A stretch of DNA of 9,434 bases from contig JAGXIS010000112.1 of NCBI GenBank assembly GCA_024635465.1, forward strand, positions 1 to 9,434, written 5' to 3'. This document shows, one piece after another, positions 1 to 7,380 of this stretch. Under the pieces are notes generated by a model. The model searched no databases. It had not been told where the DNA came from and was given only the letters and a program-made list of their open reading frames with translations. The stretch's first letter is position 1. Every line of letters begins with the position of its first letter. The translations under genes were made by a program, and so were the position numbers. The DNA is from Bacteroidota bacterium. Lineage in GTDB: Bacteria; Bacteroidota; Rhodothermia; Balneolales; Balneolaceae.

Positions 1-23
1 ATCCAAATGATCCTGAAATATGA
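1..23 (+). CDS. Possible 3' end of an upstream gene (partial)
   Basis: The frame beginning at base 3 reads P-N-D-P-E-I and then stops at TGA (21-23). This stop overlaps the ATG of the isomerase gene (20-22) as ATGA, the usual junction of translationally coupled operon genes. Only six codons are visible, so no product can be named. In related bacteria mevalonate-pathway genes may lie next to this isomerase, but that is a guess here. A chance open stretch is equally possible. Confidence 0.3.
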
Positions 24-1039
24 CGATTCAAAATAGAAAAAAAGAGCATGTTGAACTGACTCTGAAAAAGGATATAAATTACGAAAAGAGTAGCGGTTTT
101 GAACGGTTTAGCTTTCAGCATAATGCACTTCCGGAGGTGAATGTTGATGATGTTGATCTGGCAGGCTCACTTTTAGGACGATCGTTCACTTTCCCATTGT
201 TTGTCTCGTCAATGACCGGCGGATATTCCGATGCAGGAGCTGTAAACGCTCAATTGGCCTCGTTTTGCGAAAGAAGAGGGCTACCCATGGGAGTGGGTAG
301 TCAGCGTGTTATGCTCGAAAACAGGAATGAAATTGAGTCATTTTCGATCGTCAGAGAGCATGCACCTAATGCATTTATAGCAGCCAACATCGGAGGGGCT
401 CAATTGGTAGGGGGGATGGACTCAGAAAAAACAGCACTACTCATTGACAGTATTGGAGCTGATGCACTTATCATACACCTGAATCCACTGCAAGAGCTAA
501 TGCAACCGGAGGGAGACCGTAATTTTAAAGGAATCAGAGATGGAATTTCTTCGATAATCAAAGAAGTCAATTGTCCGGTGATCGTAAAAGAGACCGGAGC
601 CGGGATTTCAGCTGAAACGGCTCGAACACTGTTGCAAATGGGTGTGCAAGTTATTGATGTAGCAGGAGCCGGTGGAACGAGCTGGGCAAAAGTGGAAAAT
701 TTACGCGATCGAAGTCAGGAGCCACTTCATCAATTTGACGATTGGGGTATACCCACTGTTGATTGCCTGATAGAGGTTGAAAAGCTCAAAAACGATTTTT
801 CATTTGATTTAATCGCCTCCGGCGGAATCCGAACATCGTCTGATATTGTTAAGTCATTTGCTTTAGGGGCTGATTTTACTGCATCAGCACAACCGTTGAT
901 AAAAGCACTCTTCGAACATGGAGAGGAAGGTCTGGATACTCTTTTGGATGGCTGGATGAAAGAGTCTCGAATCATACTGACCCTTTTAGGTTGTGAAAGT
1001 TTCAATGATCTGAATCCCTCACATTTGAGAATCATCTGA
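20..1039 (+). CDS. fni: Type 2 isopentenyl-diphosphate delta-isomerase (FMN-dependent)
   Basis: This 339-residue protein is predicted to interconvert isopentenyl diphosphate and dimethylallyl diphosphate in the cytoplasm, using FMN, reduced NAD(P)H and Mg2+. It has the FMN-binding TIM-barrel architecture of IDI-2. Visible signatures are the N-terminal RKKEH (6-10), SSMTGG (63-68), GVGSQR (91-96), HLNPLQE (153-159) followed by QPEGD (162-166, a substrate- and metal-binding region), VKETGAGIS (189-197), DVAGAGGTSW (213-222) and the phosphate-binding ASGGIRT (266-272). Length matches the family (about 340-350), so the gene is intact. The ATG at 20 places the conserved RKKEH at the expected distance from the N terminus and overlaps a possible upstream stop codon. 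IDI-2 normally accompanies the mevalonate pathway; no other gene of that pathway is visible here. It is unrelated in fold to Nudix-type IDI-1. Confidence 0.96.
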   Translation: MTIQNRKKEHVELTLKKDINYEKSSGFERFSFQHNALPEVNVDDVDLAGSLLGRSFTFPLFVSSMTGGYSDAGAVNAQLASFCERRGLPMGVGSQRVMLENRNEIESFSIVREHAPNAFIAANIGGAQLVGGMDSEKTALLIDSIGADALIIHLNPLQELMQPEGDRNFKGIRDGISSIIKEVNCPVIVKETGAGISAETARTLLQMGVQVIDVAGAGGTSWAKVENLRDRSQEPLHQFDDWGIPTVDCLIEVEKLKNDFSFDLIASGGIRTSSDIVKSFALGADFTASAQPLIKALFEHGEEGLDTLLDGWMKESRIILTLLGCESFNDLNPSHLRII

Positions 1040-1074
1040 CTGAATCGACCATTCTTTATCTCTGATAATTTCTC

Positions 1075-1082
1075 TATCTTTA
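1075..1082 (+). promoter_or_regulatory. Putative -7 box (TATCTTTA) upstream of prfA
   Basis: TATCTTTA matches seven of eight positions of the Bacteroidota -7 consensus TAnnTTTG and lies 45 bases before the prfA ATG. The identical octamer occurs at 9113-9120 ahead of another gene. I cannot find a TTTG -33 element at the usual 19-21 base spacing, so this is only a candidate. Confidence 0.35.
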
Positions 1083-1083
1083 G

Positions 1084-1104
1084 CAGGTATTGAAATCAGG
1101 TATT
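1084..1104 (+). repeat. Short direct repeat CAGGTATT in the prfA leader
   Basis: CAGGTATT occurs at 1084-1091 and again at 1097-1104, a 13-base period, between the candidate -7 box and the prfA start. It could be a regulator half-site pair or simply a chance repeat in a short leader. Confidence 0.4.
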
Positions 1105-1127
1105 TTGAAGTTATTTAACAGGGATTA

Positions 1128-2204
1128 ATGAATCTTGAAGACAAATTACGGCAAGTCAAGGAGCGATATGACGAGTTAAATCAGGCTATGTCTGATCCGG
1201 CTATATTTGATCGCCCTAAAGAGTATGCTGAATTAACTATTGAACATACTCAGCTCAAGGAGTTGGTTGATGATTACAACGAATGGAGTTCTTTAGAGCA
1301 TCAAATTTCAGGCAATGAGGAGCTGATTGAGGAGGATGATGCTGAAATCAGAGAGATGGCCCGGGAAGAGAATCGCTCACTTAAAGAACGGTTGAAAGAG
1401 CTCGAAGAGGAGATCAAATTCAAACTTATTCCTAAAGACCCCGACGATTCGAAAAACTCAATTATTGAGATCAGGGCCGGAACCGGTGGTGATGAGGCGG
1501 CTATTTTTGCCGGAGATCTTTTTGAAATGTATCGAAAATATGCTGACAATCAGAAATGGTCTTTGAGTATTTTATCGATTGCGGACAGTGAAAAAGGTGG
1601 CTATAAAGAGATCGTATTTGAGCTTTCAGGCAGAGAAGTGTATGGAAAAATGAAGTATGAGAGCGGAGTACACCGAGTACAACGAGTGCCTGAAACAGAA
1701 TCTCAAGGAAGGGTACATACTTCAGCCGCAACGGTTGCAGTGCTGCCGGAGGTCACTGATGACGTGGACATTCAAATTGATATGAAGGATGTCCGTGTAG
1801 ATACCTTCCGTTCCAGTGGTGCCGGTGGACAGCACGTAAACAAGACCGATTCAGCTATTCGCCTTACCCATGAACCATCAGGCGTTGTTGTTGAGTGTCA
1901 ACAGGAGAGATCACAACATCAGAATAAAGAGAAAGCTCTAGTTATGCTTAAAACAAGGCTTTATGATGCTGAAACGGAGAAAATCCGATCTGAAAGAGCA
2001 GCGGATCGAAAGAGCCAGGTTTCTACCGGTGATCGAAGTGCAAAAATAAGGACGTATAATTTCCCTCAAGGACGTTTTACAGATCATAGGATTAACCTGA
2101 CACTCTATAATCTGGATGATATACTAAAAGGTAATTTAGGTGATGTGATTAAATCACTCCGAGTTGAAGATAACCTGGAAAAACTGAATGCAATCATGAA
2201 TTAA
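1128..2204 (+). CDS. prfA: Peptide chain release factor 1 (RF1)
   Basis: This 358-residue class I release factor is predicted to recognise UAA and UAG in the ribosomal A site and trigger peptidyl-tRNA hydrolysis. The N-terminal part (about 1-105) is a charged helical coiled-coil domain. The PCRF signature RAGTGGDEAA spans 116-125. The stop-codon-reading PxT tripeptide is P-E-T at 188-190, inside RVQRVPETESQGR; this context distinguishes RF1 from RF2, which carries SPF. The catalytic GGQ is at 233-235 within SSGAGGQHVN, where the Gln would be the target of PrmC methylation. The C-terminal FPQGRFTDHRINLT block (312-325) is typical. Length is close to E. coli RF1 (360), supporting the ATG at 1128. 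A promoter-like box and an 88-base gap suggest separate transcription from fni. The methyltransferase gene prmC, often adjacent in other bacteria, is not next to it here. Confidence 0.97.
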   Translation: MNLEDKLRQVKERYDELNQAMSDPAIFDRPKEYAELTIEHTQLKELVDDYNEWSSLEHQISGNEELIEEDDAEIREMAREENRSLKERLKELEEEIKFKLIPKDPDDSKNSIIEIRAGTGGDEAAIFAGDLFEMYRKYADNQKWSLSILSIADSEKGGYKEIVFELSGREVYGKMKYESGVHRVQRVPETESQGRVHTSAATVAVLPEVTDDVDIQIDMKDVRVDTFRSSGAGGQHVNKTDSAIRLTHEPSGVVVECQQERSQHQNKEKALVMLKTRLYDAETEKIRSERAADRKSQVSTGDRSAKIRTYNFPQGRFTDHRINLTLYNLDDILKGNLGDVIKSLRVEDNLEKLNAIMN

Positions 2205-2235
2205 GTGATGTTCTGTCACTGTTTTCATTAAAAAT
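2204..2235 (+). terminator. Weak hairpin after prfA, possible terminator
   Basis: AGTGA (2204-2208, starting in the last base of the stop codon) can pair with TCACT (2216-2220) around a 7-base loop, followed by a short T-rich stretch, GTTTTCATT. The stem is only 5 bp, or 6 with a T-G wobble, so termination would be weak. It may equally be incidental. Confidence 0.3.
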
Positions 2236-2283
2236 GGTTATTTTGTTGATGTTTAGAATTGTAAATGAATTGAATAGATAGAA

Positions 2284-2673
2284 ATGCCGACCTGGATATT
2301 ACATACTGAATTTAAATTTGATGCTGCACACTTTATTGATGGGTATGATGGGAAATGCGGTAGAATGCATGGACACACCTATAAGGTTCATGTATCTGCA
2401 AAATCACACAAATTGAATCCATCAAAATACCTTAAAACAGCGGATATGGTGTGTGATTTTAAAGAATTGAAGTGGGCCGCAGTGGATGGAACAAAAGGGG
2501 GCTTAGATCATACCGTACTTAATGAATCGATTCCGGTCGCTACCACTGCTGAGAGGATTGCCGAGTATATCCATAAAGAAACCAAAGCACGAATACCGGG
2601 CGACATTGAATTGAAAATCACAGTATGGGAAACTGAATCCAGCTGGGTAGAATATACAGATCAAGATGTTTAA
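2284..2673 (+). CDS. queD: 6-carboxy-5,6,7,8-tetrahydropterin synthase
   Basis: QueD converts 7,8-dihydroneopterin triphosphate to 6-carboxytetrahydropterin, an early step towards 7-deazaguanine and the tRNA base queuosine. The protein is 129 residues, a normal length for the family. The zinc ligands are visible as H16 (FDAAH) and H29/H31 (MHGHTY), and the catalytic Cys is C25 in GKCGRMHGH. The GLDHTVLN block (73-80) supplies the conserved Asp and His, and VWET (114-117) the C-terminal Glu. The fold is the T-fold shared with PTPS and folate enzymes. A PTPS-type or folate-related role is the alternative, but the adjoining queE settles on QueD. Its stop codon overlaps the start of queE by 8 bases (ATGTTTAA), which implies translational coupling. 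The 79-base gap after prfA holds a weak hairpin and no clear promoter. Confidence 0.94.
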   Translation: MPTWILHTEFKFDAAHFIDGYDGKCGRMHGHTYKVHVSAKSHKLNPSKYLKTADMVCDFKELKWAAVDGTKGGLDHTVLNESIPVATTAERIAEYIHKETKARIPGDIELKITVWETESSWVEYTDQDV

Positions 2674-3316
2674 GAGCGATAAAAAACATAGCGTTATAGA
2701 GATTAAGAACGAAGCAGATAACTATCTATATCCTTTGATGGAAGATTTTTATACGATTCAGGGTGAAGGTGTTCACTCCGGGAAACCGGCTTATTTTATT
2801 CGATTTGCAGGATGTGATGTAAAGTGCTGGTGGTGTGATGTAAAAGATAGTTGGGATGAATCAAAACATCCCAAAATTAAGACCGGTGAAATGGTGCAAA
2901 GAGCTGTAGAGAGTGGAGCTGAATTTGTTGTAATTACCGGTGGAGAGCCTCTGCTTCATAATTTAGAAGCGGTGACAACAAGGCTCAGACAAGAAGGGCT
3001 GAAAGTACATATTGAAACGAGTGGTTCTTCTCCGCTATCGGGACATCTCGATTGGATTACCTTATCCCCTAAACGTTTTAAAAAACCATTGGATGAAGTA
3101 TTCAGTTATGTGGACGAATTGAAAGTAGTGGTTTTAAAAAATAAAGATCTTGAGTGGGCTGAATTAAATGCTGAAAAATGTCCGGATTCAACCATACTTC
3201 TCTTGCAACCGGAATGGGAAACACCGGAATCGGTCGGTTTGATTGTGGATTATGTGAAGAAAAATCCAAAATGGGGAATTAGTCTGCAAACTCATAAATT
3301 TTTGAATGTTCCATAA
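2666..3316 (+). CDS. queE: 7-carboxy-7-deazaguanine synthase (radical SAM)
   Basis: QueE rearranges 6-carboxytetrahydropterin, the QueD product, to 7-carboxy-7-deazaguanine, using S-adenosylmethionine, a [4Fe-4S] cluster and Mg2+. The 216-residue protein shows the QueE opening FYTIQGEG (28-35), then the radical-SAM cluster motif C50-x3-C54-x2-C57 (CDVKCWWC), the SAM-contacting TGGEP (91-95), a later ETSG motif and the typical ending LQTHKFLNVP. The start at 2666 overlaps the queD stop by 8 bases; it gives about 20 residues ahead of the conserved core, slightly more than E. coli QueE. An internal Met at residue 25 (MEDFYT) is a possible alternative start, but the ATG overlapping queD fits operon coupling better. 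QueC and QueF or Tgt, which complete preQ1 synthesis and insertion, are not in this window. Confidence 0.95.
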   Translation: MFKSDKKHSVIEIKNEADNYLYPLMEDFYTIQGEGVHSGKPAYFIRFAGCDVKCWWCDVKDSWDESKHPKIKTGEMVQRAVESGAEFVVITGGEPLLHNLEAVTTRLRQEGLKVHIETSGSSPLSGHLDWITLSPKRFKKPLDEVFSYVDELKVVVLKNKDLEWAELNAEKCPDSTILLLQPEWETPESVGLIVDYVKKNPKWGISLQTHKFLNVP

Positions 3317-3355
3317 GCTAAAAAGGTTAAATCAGCGAACATCAAGCATAGATTA

Positions 3356-4075
3356 ATGAGTTATCAAAAATCATCCGTTTTAATCACAGGGGCAAGCCAA
3401 GGTATTGGCAGAAACATATCCATTTCATTTGCGGCTCAAACAAACAGGCCCCTTTTGCTATTGGCACGAAATGCAGAAAATTTGGAAAAAACTGCGGATC
3501 TGTGCAGAGAGGCCGGATCAAAGCAAGTTGCAGTACTTGTTTGTGATGCGACATCACCCACTGAATTGCAAAAACTTTTACTTCCAAAAGGTTTTCCAAA
3601 TCCCGGTATTATCGTCAATAATGCAGGAAGTTATCTATATAAAAAACTAGAAGATACGACGAACGAAGAGTTTCAAAATCAGATTGATATCAATCTATTT
3701 ACAGCTGTCAATGTGGTACAGCGATTTCTTCCTACATTAAAAAAACAGGACAGAGCATTAATCGTTAATATCTGCTCGGTTGCATCTTTAAAAGGTTATG
3801 GTGATAGTGGAGCGTATTCTGCCGCTAAACATGCTTTATTGGGCTACACCCGGTCTTTGAGAGAGGAGTTGATTGAGACCCAAATTGGAGTGACAGCCAT
3901 AAATTTGGGACAGACACACTCATCATCCTGGGCAGGGTCGGATATGAATCCGACAAAACTGATTCATCCAACCGATGTTGCAAACTTGATTGTCGCTATT
4001 TCCAATCTATCACCTCAATCTGTTGTTGAAGAAATTTCAATCCAGCCCCAGCATGGAAAAGTTACTCCCTACTAA
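3356..4075 (+). CDS. Short-chain dehydrogenase/reductase, substrate unknown
   Basis: This 239-residue classical SDR has a Rossmann fold for NAD(P)H. The cofactor-binding glycine motif is TGASQGIG (11-18), with an Arg downstream (R38, in LLARNAE) that would favour NADP. NNAG (88-91) stabilises the core sheet. The catalytic tetrad can be assigned as N113, S141, Y154 and K158, with the usual YSAAK motif. The PG segment that normally follows the active site is replaced by NLGQTHSSSW (183-192), so the substrate-loop region departs from 3-oxoacyl-ACP reductases (FabG); sepiapterin-reductase-like or generic oxidoreductases are alternatives. It lies 39 bases after queE on the same strand and converges on queG with a 30-base gap. 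That position, in a queuosine cluster whose early intermediates are pterins, is suggestive but not proof of a related role. Confidence 0.9.
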   Translation: MSYQKSSVLITGASQGIGRNISISFAAQTNRPLLLLARNAENLEKTADLCREAGSKQVAVLVCDATSPTELQKLLLPKGFPNPGIIVNNAGSYLYKKLEDTTNEEFQNQIDINLFTAVNVVQRFLPTLKKQDRALIVNICSVASLKGYGDSGAYSAAKHALLGYTRSLREELIETQIGVTAINLGQTHSSSWAGSDMNPTKLIHPTDVANLIVAISNLSPQSVVEEISIQPQHGKVTPY

Positions 4076-4105
4076 CTGAAGGATTTTTTGGTTTAAATCG
4101 AGTAG

Positions 4106-5053
4106 TCAATCCGATTTTGAACTGTTTTCAGCGATTTTAGCATTATCTCTGAACTTTAAAAATCCGGCTCTTCGAACGGCACTTCCATTAAAGATCGAAT
4201 CAAACTGATCTTCGCGGATATCACTCCACTGTTTGATAGGGGGTATTAAAACGTCTTTGCGCGGTTTTAAATCTTCGATATGTCCATACGCAGCATCGCG
4301 GTTCCACGGGCATACATCCTGGCAAATGTCACATCCAAACATCCATCCAGACGTTTGTTCTTGAAGGTGATTCGGTATTTTTTCTTTCAGTTCGATCGTT
4401 AAATAACTGATGCATCTGCTTGAGTCGATGCGATAGGGCTCATGAATGGCATGCGTGGGGCAGGCATCAATACAGGATGTACAGCTTCCACAGTGGTCGG
4501 TAACCGGGGCGTCATAGTGAAATGGAACGTCAATAATCATCTCCCCAATCAAGAACCAGGAACCACTTCGTTTATTCAACAAATTTCCATTTTTACCCAG
4601 CCAGCCAAGTCCGGATCGTTGAGCCCATGCTTTATCCATCACCGGTGCGGAATCAACAAAAATTCTACCCTCCACATTGCCAATTAACTCTTTAGTGAAA
4701 TTAAATAGGTGTTTAAGTCGCCCCTTAAAAATTTTATGATAATCTCTTCCACGGGCATATTTAGCTAATTTCGGATGTTTAGTATTCAGATCATGGACCT
4801 CATTTTCATGAAACCGATAGCTCATGATCACACTCACAACACTTTTTGCTCCCGGCACAAGTTTGGTTGGATCAATACGCTTATCAAAGTGATTCTCCAT
4901 CCAACCCATTGAAGCGTTGAGGTTTTGATTGAGCCACTGTTCGAGACGAAAAGCCTCATCATCCAATGGACCCGCTTTTGAAAATCCACAAGCATCAAAC
5001 CCTAATTCCAGAGCTTTTTGCCGCACTTTGTATGTAGACTCAAAAAGATCCAT
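4106..5053 (-). CDS. queG: Epoxyqueuosine reductase
   Basis: QueG reduces epoxyqueuosine to queuosine at position 34 of tRNAs with GUN anticodons (Tyr, His, Asp, Asn), using cobalamin and two [4Fe-4S] clusters. The 315-residue protein has the N-terminal QueG domain with VD134SAPVMDKAWAQRSGLGW, where D134 aligns with the proposed catalytic proton donor. This is followed by a bacterial ferredoxin-type module: C188-x2-C191-x2-C194-x3-C198-P, then C214, then C241-x2-C244-x3-C248-P. The ending SAVRRAGFLKFRDNA (291-305) is the start of the HEAT-like C-terminal region, but the protein is shorter than E. coli QueG (379), a form I associate with Bacteroidota-type QueG. It is transcribed against the queD-queE-SDR block, so the cluster forms two convergent units. 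No cobalamin riboswitch is evident upstream. Confidence 0.95.
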   Translation of the reverse strand: MDLFESTYKVRQKALELGFDACGFSKAGPLDDEAFRLEQWLNQNLNASMGWMENHFDKRIDPTKLVPGAKSVVSVIMSYRFHENEVHDLNTKHPKLAKYARGRDYHKIFKGRLKHLFNFTKELIGNVEGRIFVDSAPVMDKAWAQRSGLGWLGKNGNLLNKRSGSWFLIGEMIIDVPFHYDAPVTDHCGSCTSCIDACPTHAIHEPYRIDSSRCISYLTIELKEKIPNHLQEQTSGWMFGCDICQDVCPWNRDAAYGHIEDLKPRKDVLIPPIKQWSDIREDQFDSIFNGSAVRRAGFLKFRDNAKIAENSSKSD

Positions 5054-5118
5054 TCTTAATAAATAAAATAGTGCAATTTTGGATTGTTTCGGTTTGATAA
5101 GATGTGAAAACCGTAAGA

Positions 5119-5135
5119 GAAAACAATACGTTTTC
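5119..5135. repeat. Inverted repeat GAAAAC-N5-GTTTTC upstream of queG
   Basis: GAAAAC (5119-5124) and GTTTTC (5130-5135) form a perfect 6-bp inverted repeat around AATAC, 66 bases ahead of the queG ATG. It lies between queG and the FKBP terminator. It could be a regulator binding site for queG; the sequence alone cannot tell. Part of it (AATACGTTTT, 5125-5134) recurs upstream of the membrane protein gene at 9038-9047. Confidence 0.45.
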
Positions 5136-5157
5136 GAAGATCAATGAGAGAAATGGA

Positions 5158-5203
5158 TAAAAAAACAGCAAACGATGATTTATATCAGTTATCGTTTGCT
5201 GTT
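5158..5203 (-). terminator. Rho-independent terminator of the FKBP gene
   Basis: A perfect 13-bp inverted repeat, AACAGCAAACGAT (5164-5176) and ATCGTTTGCTGTT (5191-5203), encloses a 14-base loop. Read on the minus strand, the stem runs into a tract of seven Ts (complement of the A run 5159-5165), giving a classic intrinsic terminator 28 bases after the FKBP stop codon. On the plus strand there is no T tract after the stem, so it acts in one direction and would insulate queG from FKBP transcription. Confidence 0.9.
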
Positions 5204-5231
5204 ACAAGATCAATAAGAACGGCTCGATGGA

Positions 5232-5945
5232 TTAATTAATACCAAGAAGTTCTACTTCAAAGACAAGAGTTGCGCCCGGAGGGATAATGCTGCCCGGAGG
5301 AGGATTATTTCCGTAAGCAAGTTCTGAAGGAATAAAGAACTGATATTTTGAACCTCCTGTCATGAGTTGCACACCTTCAGTCCATCCCGGTATAACTTGG
5401 TTCAATGGGAATACAATCGGTTCGCCACGTTCGTAGGAGCTGTCAAAAACTTCATCTGACAATAATGAACCCTCATAGTGAACTTCAACTTCATCTGTGG
5501 CTTCGGGTCTTGCACCGGTACCTTCTTCAAGTACTCTATACTGAAGTCCGGATTCTGTTTGAGTCACATCTGAATTCATTGCATTCTCTTCCAGAAATGC
5601 ATTTCCCTGTGCAATATTAATGTCAGCTTCTTCTGCCTGACGCTGCATTTGTTGTGTCTGTAATTCTGCAAAAAAGGCCTGAATTAATTCCTGCATTGCA
5701 CCTTCATCGATAGCAGACTCCTCATCCTGAAAAGCAGTATTTAAACCGGCGAGATAATTTTTTTTGTCTACTTCTTCGATGCCTTCATTAAAAAGACTTC
5801 CGCCCTGAAGATAGCCGAAACTGTAGCTAAGGGAGTCGAGTTGATTATTTAGATCAGCTTCTGATGATTCTAGTGAATTGTCGCAAGAAGCGAGAAGTCC
5901 AATCAAACCGATTGAGATAATAATGGGTAAAAATAAATTTTTCAT
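5232..5945 (-). CDS. FKBP-type peptidyl-prolyl cis-trans isomerase, lipoprotein
   Basis: This 237-residue protein catalyses prolyl cis-trans isomerisation and probably assists folding of exported proteins outside the cytoplasm. It opens with a lipoprotein signal: Lys at 3, a hydrophobic stretch (4-19) and lipobox LLAS-C21, so the mature protein would be lipid-anchored at C21. Residues about 30-120 form the helical FKBP N domain (dimerisation/chaperone part in Mip and FkpA), rich in Gln, Glu and Ala. The catalytic FKBP domain occupies about 130-237: GLQYRVLEEGTG, VEVHYEG, the FDSSYERGEP block, FPLNQVIPGW and ELAYG, followed by PPGSIIPPGATLVFEVELL. The active-site aromatics and Asp are present. 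It is transcribed alone, divergently from the helicase gene, and ends in a strong terminator. It is closest in layout to Mip/FkpA-type proteins; I leave the symbol blank because several paralogues are common in such genomes. Confidence 0.93.
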   Translation of the reverse strand: MKNLFLPIIISIGLIGLLASCDNSLESSEADLNNQLDSLSYSFGYLQGGSLFNEGIEEVDKKNYLAGLNTAFQDEESAIDEGAMQELIQAFFAELQTQQMQRQAEEADINIAQGNAFLEENAMNSDVTQTESGLQYRVLEEGTGARPEATDEVEVHYEGSLLSDEVFDSSYERGEPIVFPLNQVIPGWTEGVQLMTGGSKYQFFIPSELAYGNNPPPGSIIPPGATLVFEVELLGIN

Positions 5946-6226
5946 GTCTTTGGTTAATTATTAATTGTAAAATAATAAGGTAACCTATTTTGATACTTTA
6001 AGAAAGAAAGCAATTGCAAAAAAGGTTTAAATAATGTGTCAATTAGATTGATTTGGTACTTTACAAATGATAATCAGAATATCTGAGCGATGCGTGAACT
6101 GGTTTGAATCAATTATTATCATCAAAAGGGTATATATCAAAAATGGATCATGTACAATATTGATCGAATTAGTTCTTATATTACTGTGATATCAAACAAA
6201 ATTTAAATCAGCAGACTAGAAATCCT
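5946..6226. other. Divergent intergenic region, FKBP / helicase
   Basis: This AT-rich gap of 281 bases separates two divergent genes and should hold both promoters. I see no RNA gene or long open frame. The minus-strand candidate -7 (TACCTTAT, complement of 5978-5985) is poor. On the plus strand TTTG (6103-6106) and TATATATC (6131-6138) are 24 bases apart, too far for a good Bacteroidota promoter. AGGTAACCT (5978-5986) is a 9-base odd palindrome of unknown meaning. Confidence 0.5.
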
Positions 6227-6520
6227 TTGAAATTCACAGAATTTAATCTATCCGAGTCACTTATTGCAGGACTCAATGACGTAAGCTTTACCGAGCCGAC
6301 CCCCGTTCAGGAAAAATCTATACCGATCGTTTTAGAGGGTAAAGACCTGATTAGTACAGCACAAACCGGTACCGGTAAAACCGGAGCTTTTGTGATACCT
6401 CTCATGGAGAAAATATTACAAAGCAAGAGAGAGGGTGTGAAAGCATTGATCCTGAGTCCTACAAGAGAATTGGCAACTCAGATTGATCAAGAGATTTTTG
6501 CTATCGGGTATCATGCAGGT

Positions 6521-6538
6521 ATTCATCCGCAACAGTGA
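6521..6538 (+). other. Frameshift site in the helicase gene
   Basis: The reading frame is in phase through ATT (6521-6523, Ile99) and is lost immediately after, ending at TGA 6536-6538. Restoring one T in the run 6522-6523 would read ATT TCA TCC GCA ACA GTG ATC and rejoin the downstream frame. The downstream frame has a GTG codon at 6535 overlapping the TGA as GTGA, so translational reinitiation is formally possible. Confidence 0.85.
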
Positions 6539-7380
6539 TCGGTGGAAGTGATTTTGCGGTTCAAGCTAAAGCATTAAAGGCCGGTGTTGATATTATTGTG
6601 GCTACGCCCGGACGTCTGATGGATCAGCATAAAGTGATGACCATCGATTTTTCCAATTTGGAATTTTTTGTATTGGATGAAGCAGATAGAATGCTTGATA
6701 TGGGTTTCCTGCCGGATATCAAGAAAATAATCTCCTGGTTGCCCGAAAACAGACAGACACTTCTTTTTTCCGCAACGATGCCCAATGAGATTCAAAAGCT
6801 GGCATCCACGATCATGAAAAATCCGGAATCGGTTGAAATTGAACGATCAAAACCGTCCCAACTGGTTGAGCAGCGTGCTTATACACTTTTAAGCAATCAG
6901 AAGATTCCAATCGTAAAAGGGATTTTCAAAGAACTAGAATGGGAGTCGTGCATCATCTTTACGTCTACCAAAAAAGGAACGGATGAGTTGCAGCGATTGC
7001 TCAAAAAAGAGGGCATTAAGGCGCAGAGTATTCATGGTGACAGATCACAGGACGAGAGAAATGTAGCTCTGAATGCTTTTAAAAATGGACAAGTTCCTGT
7101 TATAGTGGCAACTGATGTACTGGCACGAGGAATTGATATTAAAGGTGTTTCGATTATCATTAACTATGATGTGCCAAATAATACGGATGATTACATTCAC
7201 AGAATTGGCAGAACCGGAAGATATGATAAGTCCGGAATAGCAATCACATTCGTGACACGAAGAGATAGCCGAACTTTTCAAGAGATCGAAAAGATAAAAG
7301 ACAATAAAATCAAAACGTTGGATGTTCCTGATAATTTCAAGGATCCGAGAGCTTTTTCGTGGAAAGAGGGTTTTGTTACC

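Noticed and set aside
730..1035. Minus-strand open frame inside fni
   Set aside because: It lies wholly within a strongly conserved gene on the other strand, its translation is Ser/Lys/Arg-rich without family features, and it has no initiation context.
1689..1697. RF1 has P-E-T instead of the E. coli P-A-T stop-codon recognition tripeptide
   Set aside because: The middle residue of PxT varies among bacterial RF1 proteins; the conserved Pro and Thr are present, so altered codon reading is not implied.
3384..3650. Several short frames on both strands inside the SDR gene
   Set aside because: The SDR frame carries every expected catalytic motif; the alternatives do not resemble proteins.
4076..4105. 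Possible bidirectional terminator between the SDR gene and queG
   Set aside because: There is a T6 run but no stem before it; the only complementary pair found (CTACT/AGTAG) has a loop of more than 25 bases.
4442..4687. Plus-strand frame opposite queG with several Cys residues
   Set aside because: It is the antisense of the QueG cluster-binding region and has no independent signals.
5054..5157. Cobalamin or preQ1 riboswitch upstream of queG
   Set aside because: No B12-box-like sequence or preQ1 aptamer hairpin followed by an A-rich tail is visible near the start codon.
5946..6226. Riboswitch or cold-shock-type leader before the helicase, or a small RNA gene
   Set aside because: I could find no conserved riboswitch core or strong hairpin by eye; the region is simply AT-rich.
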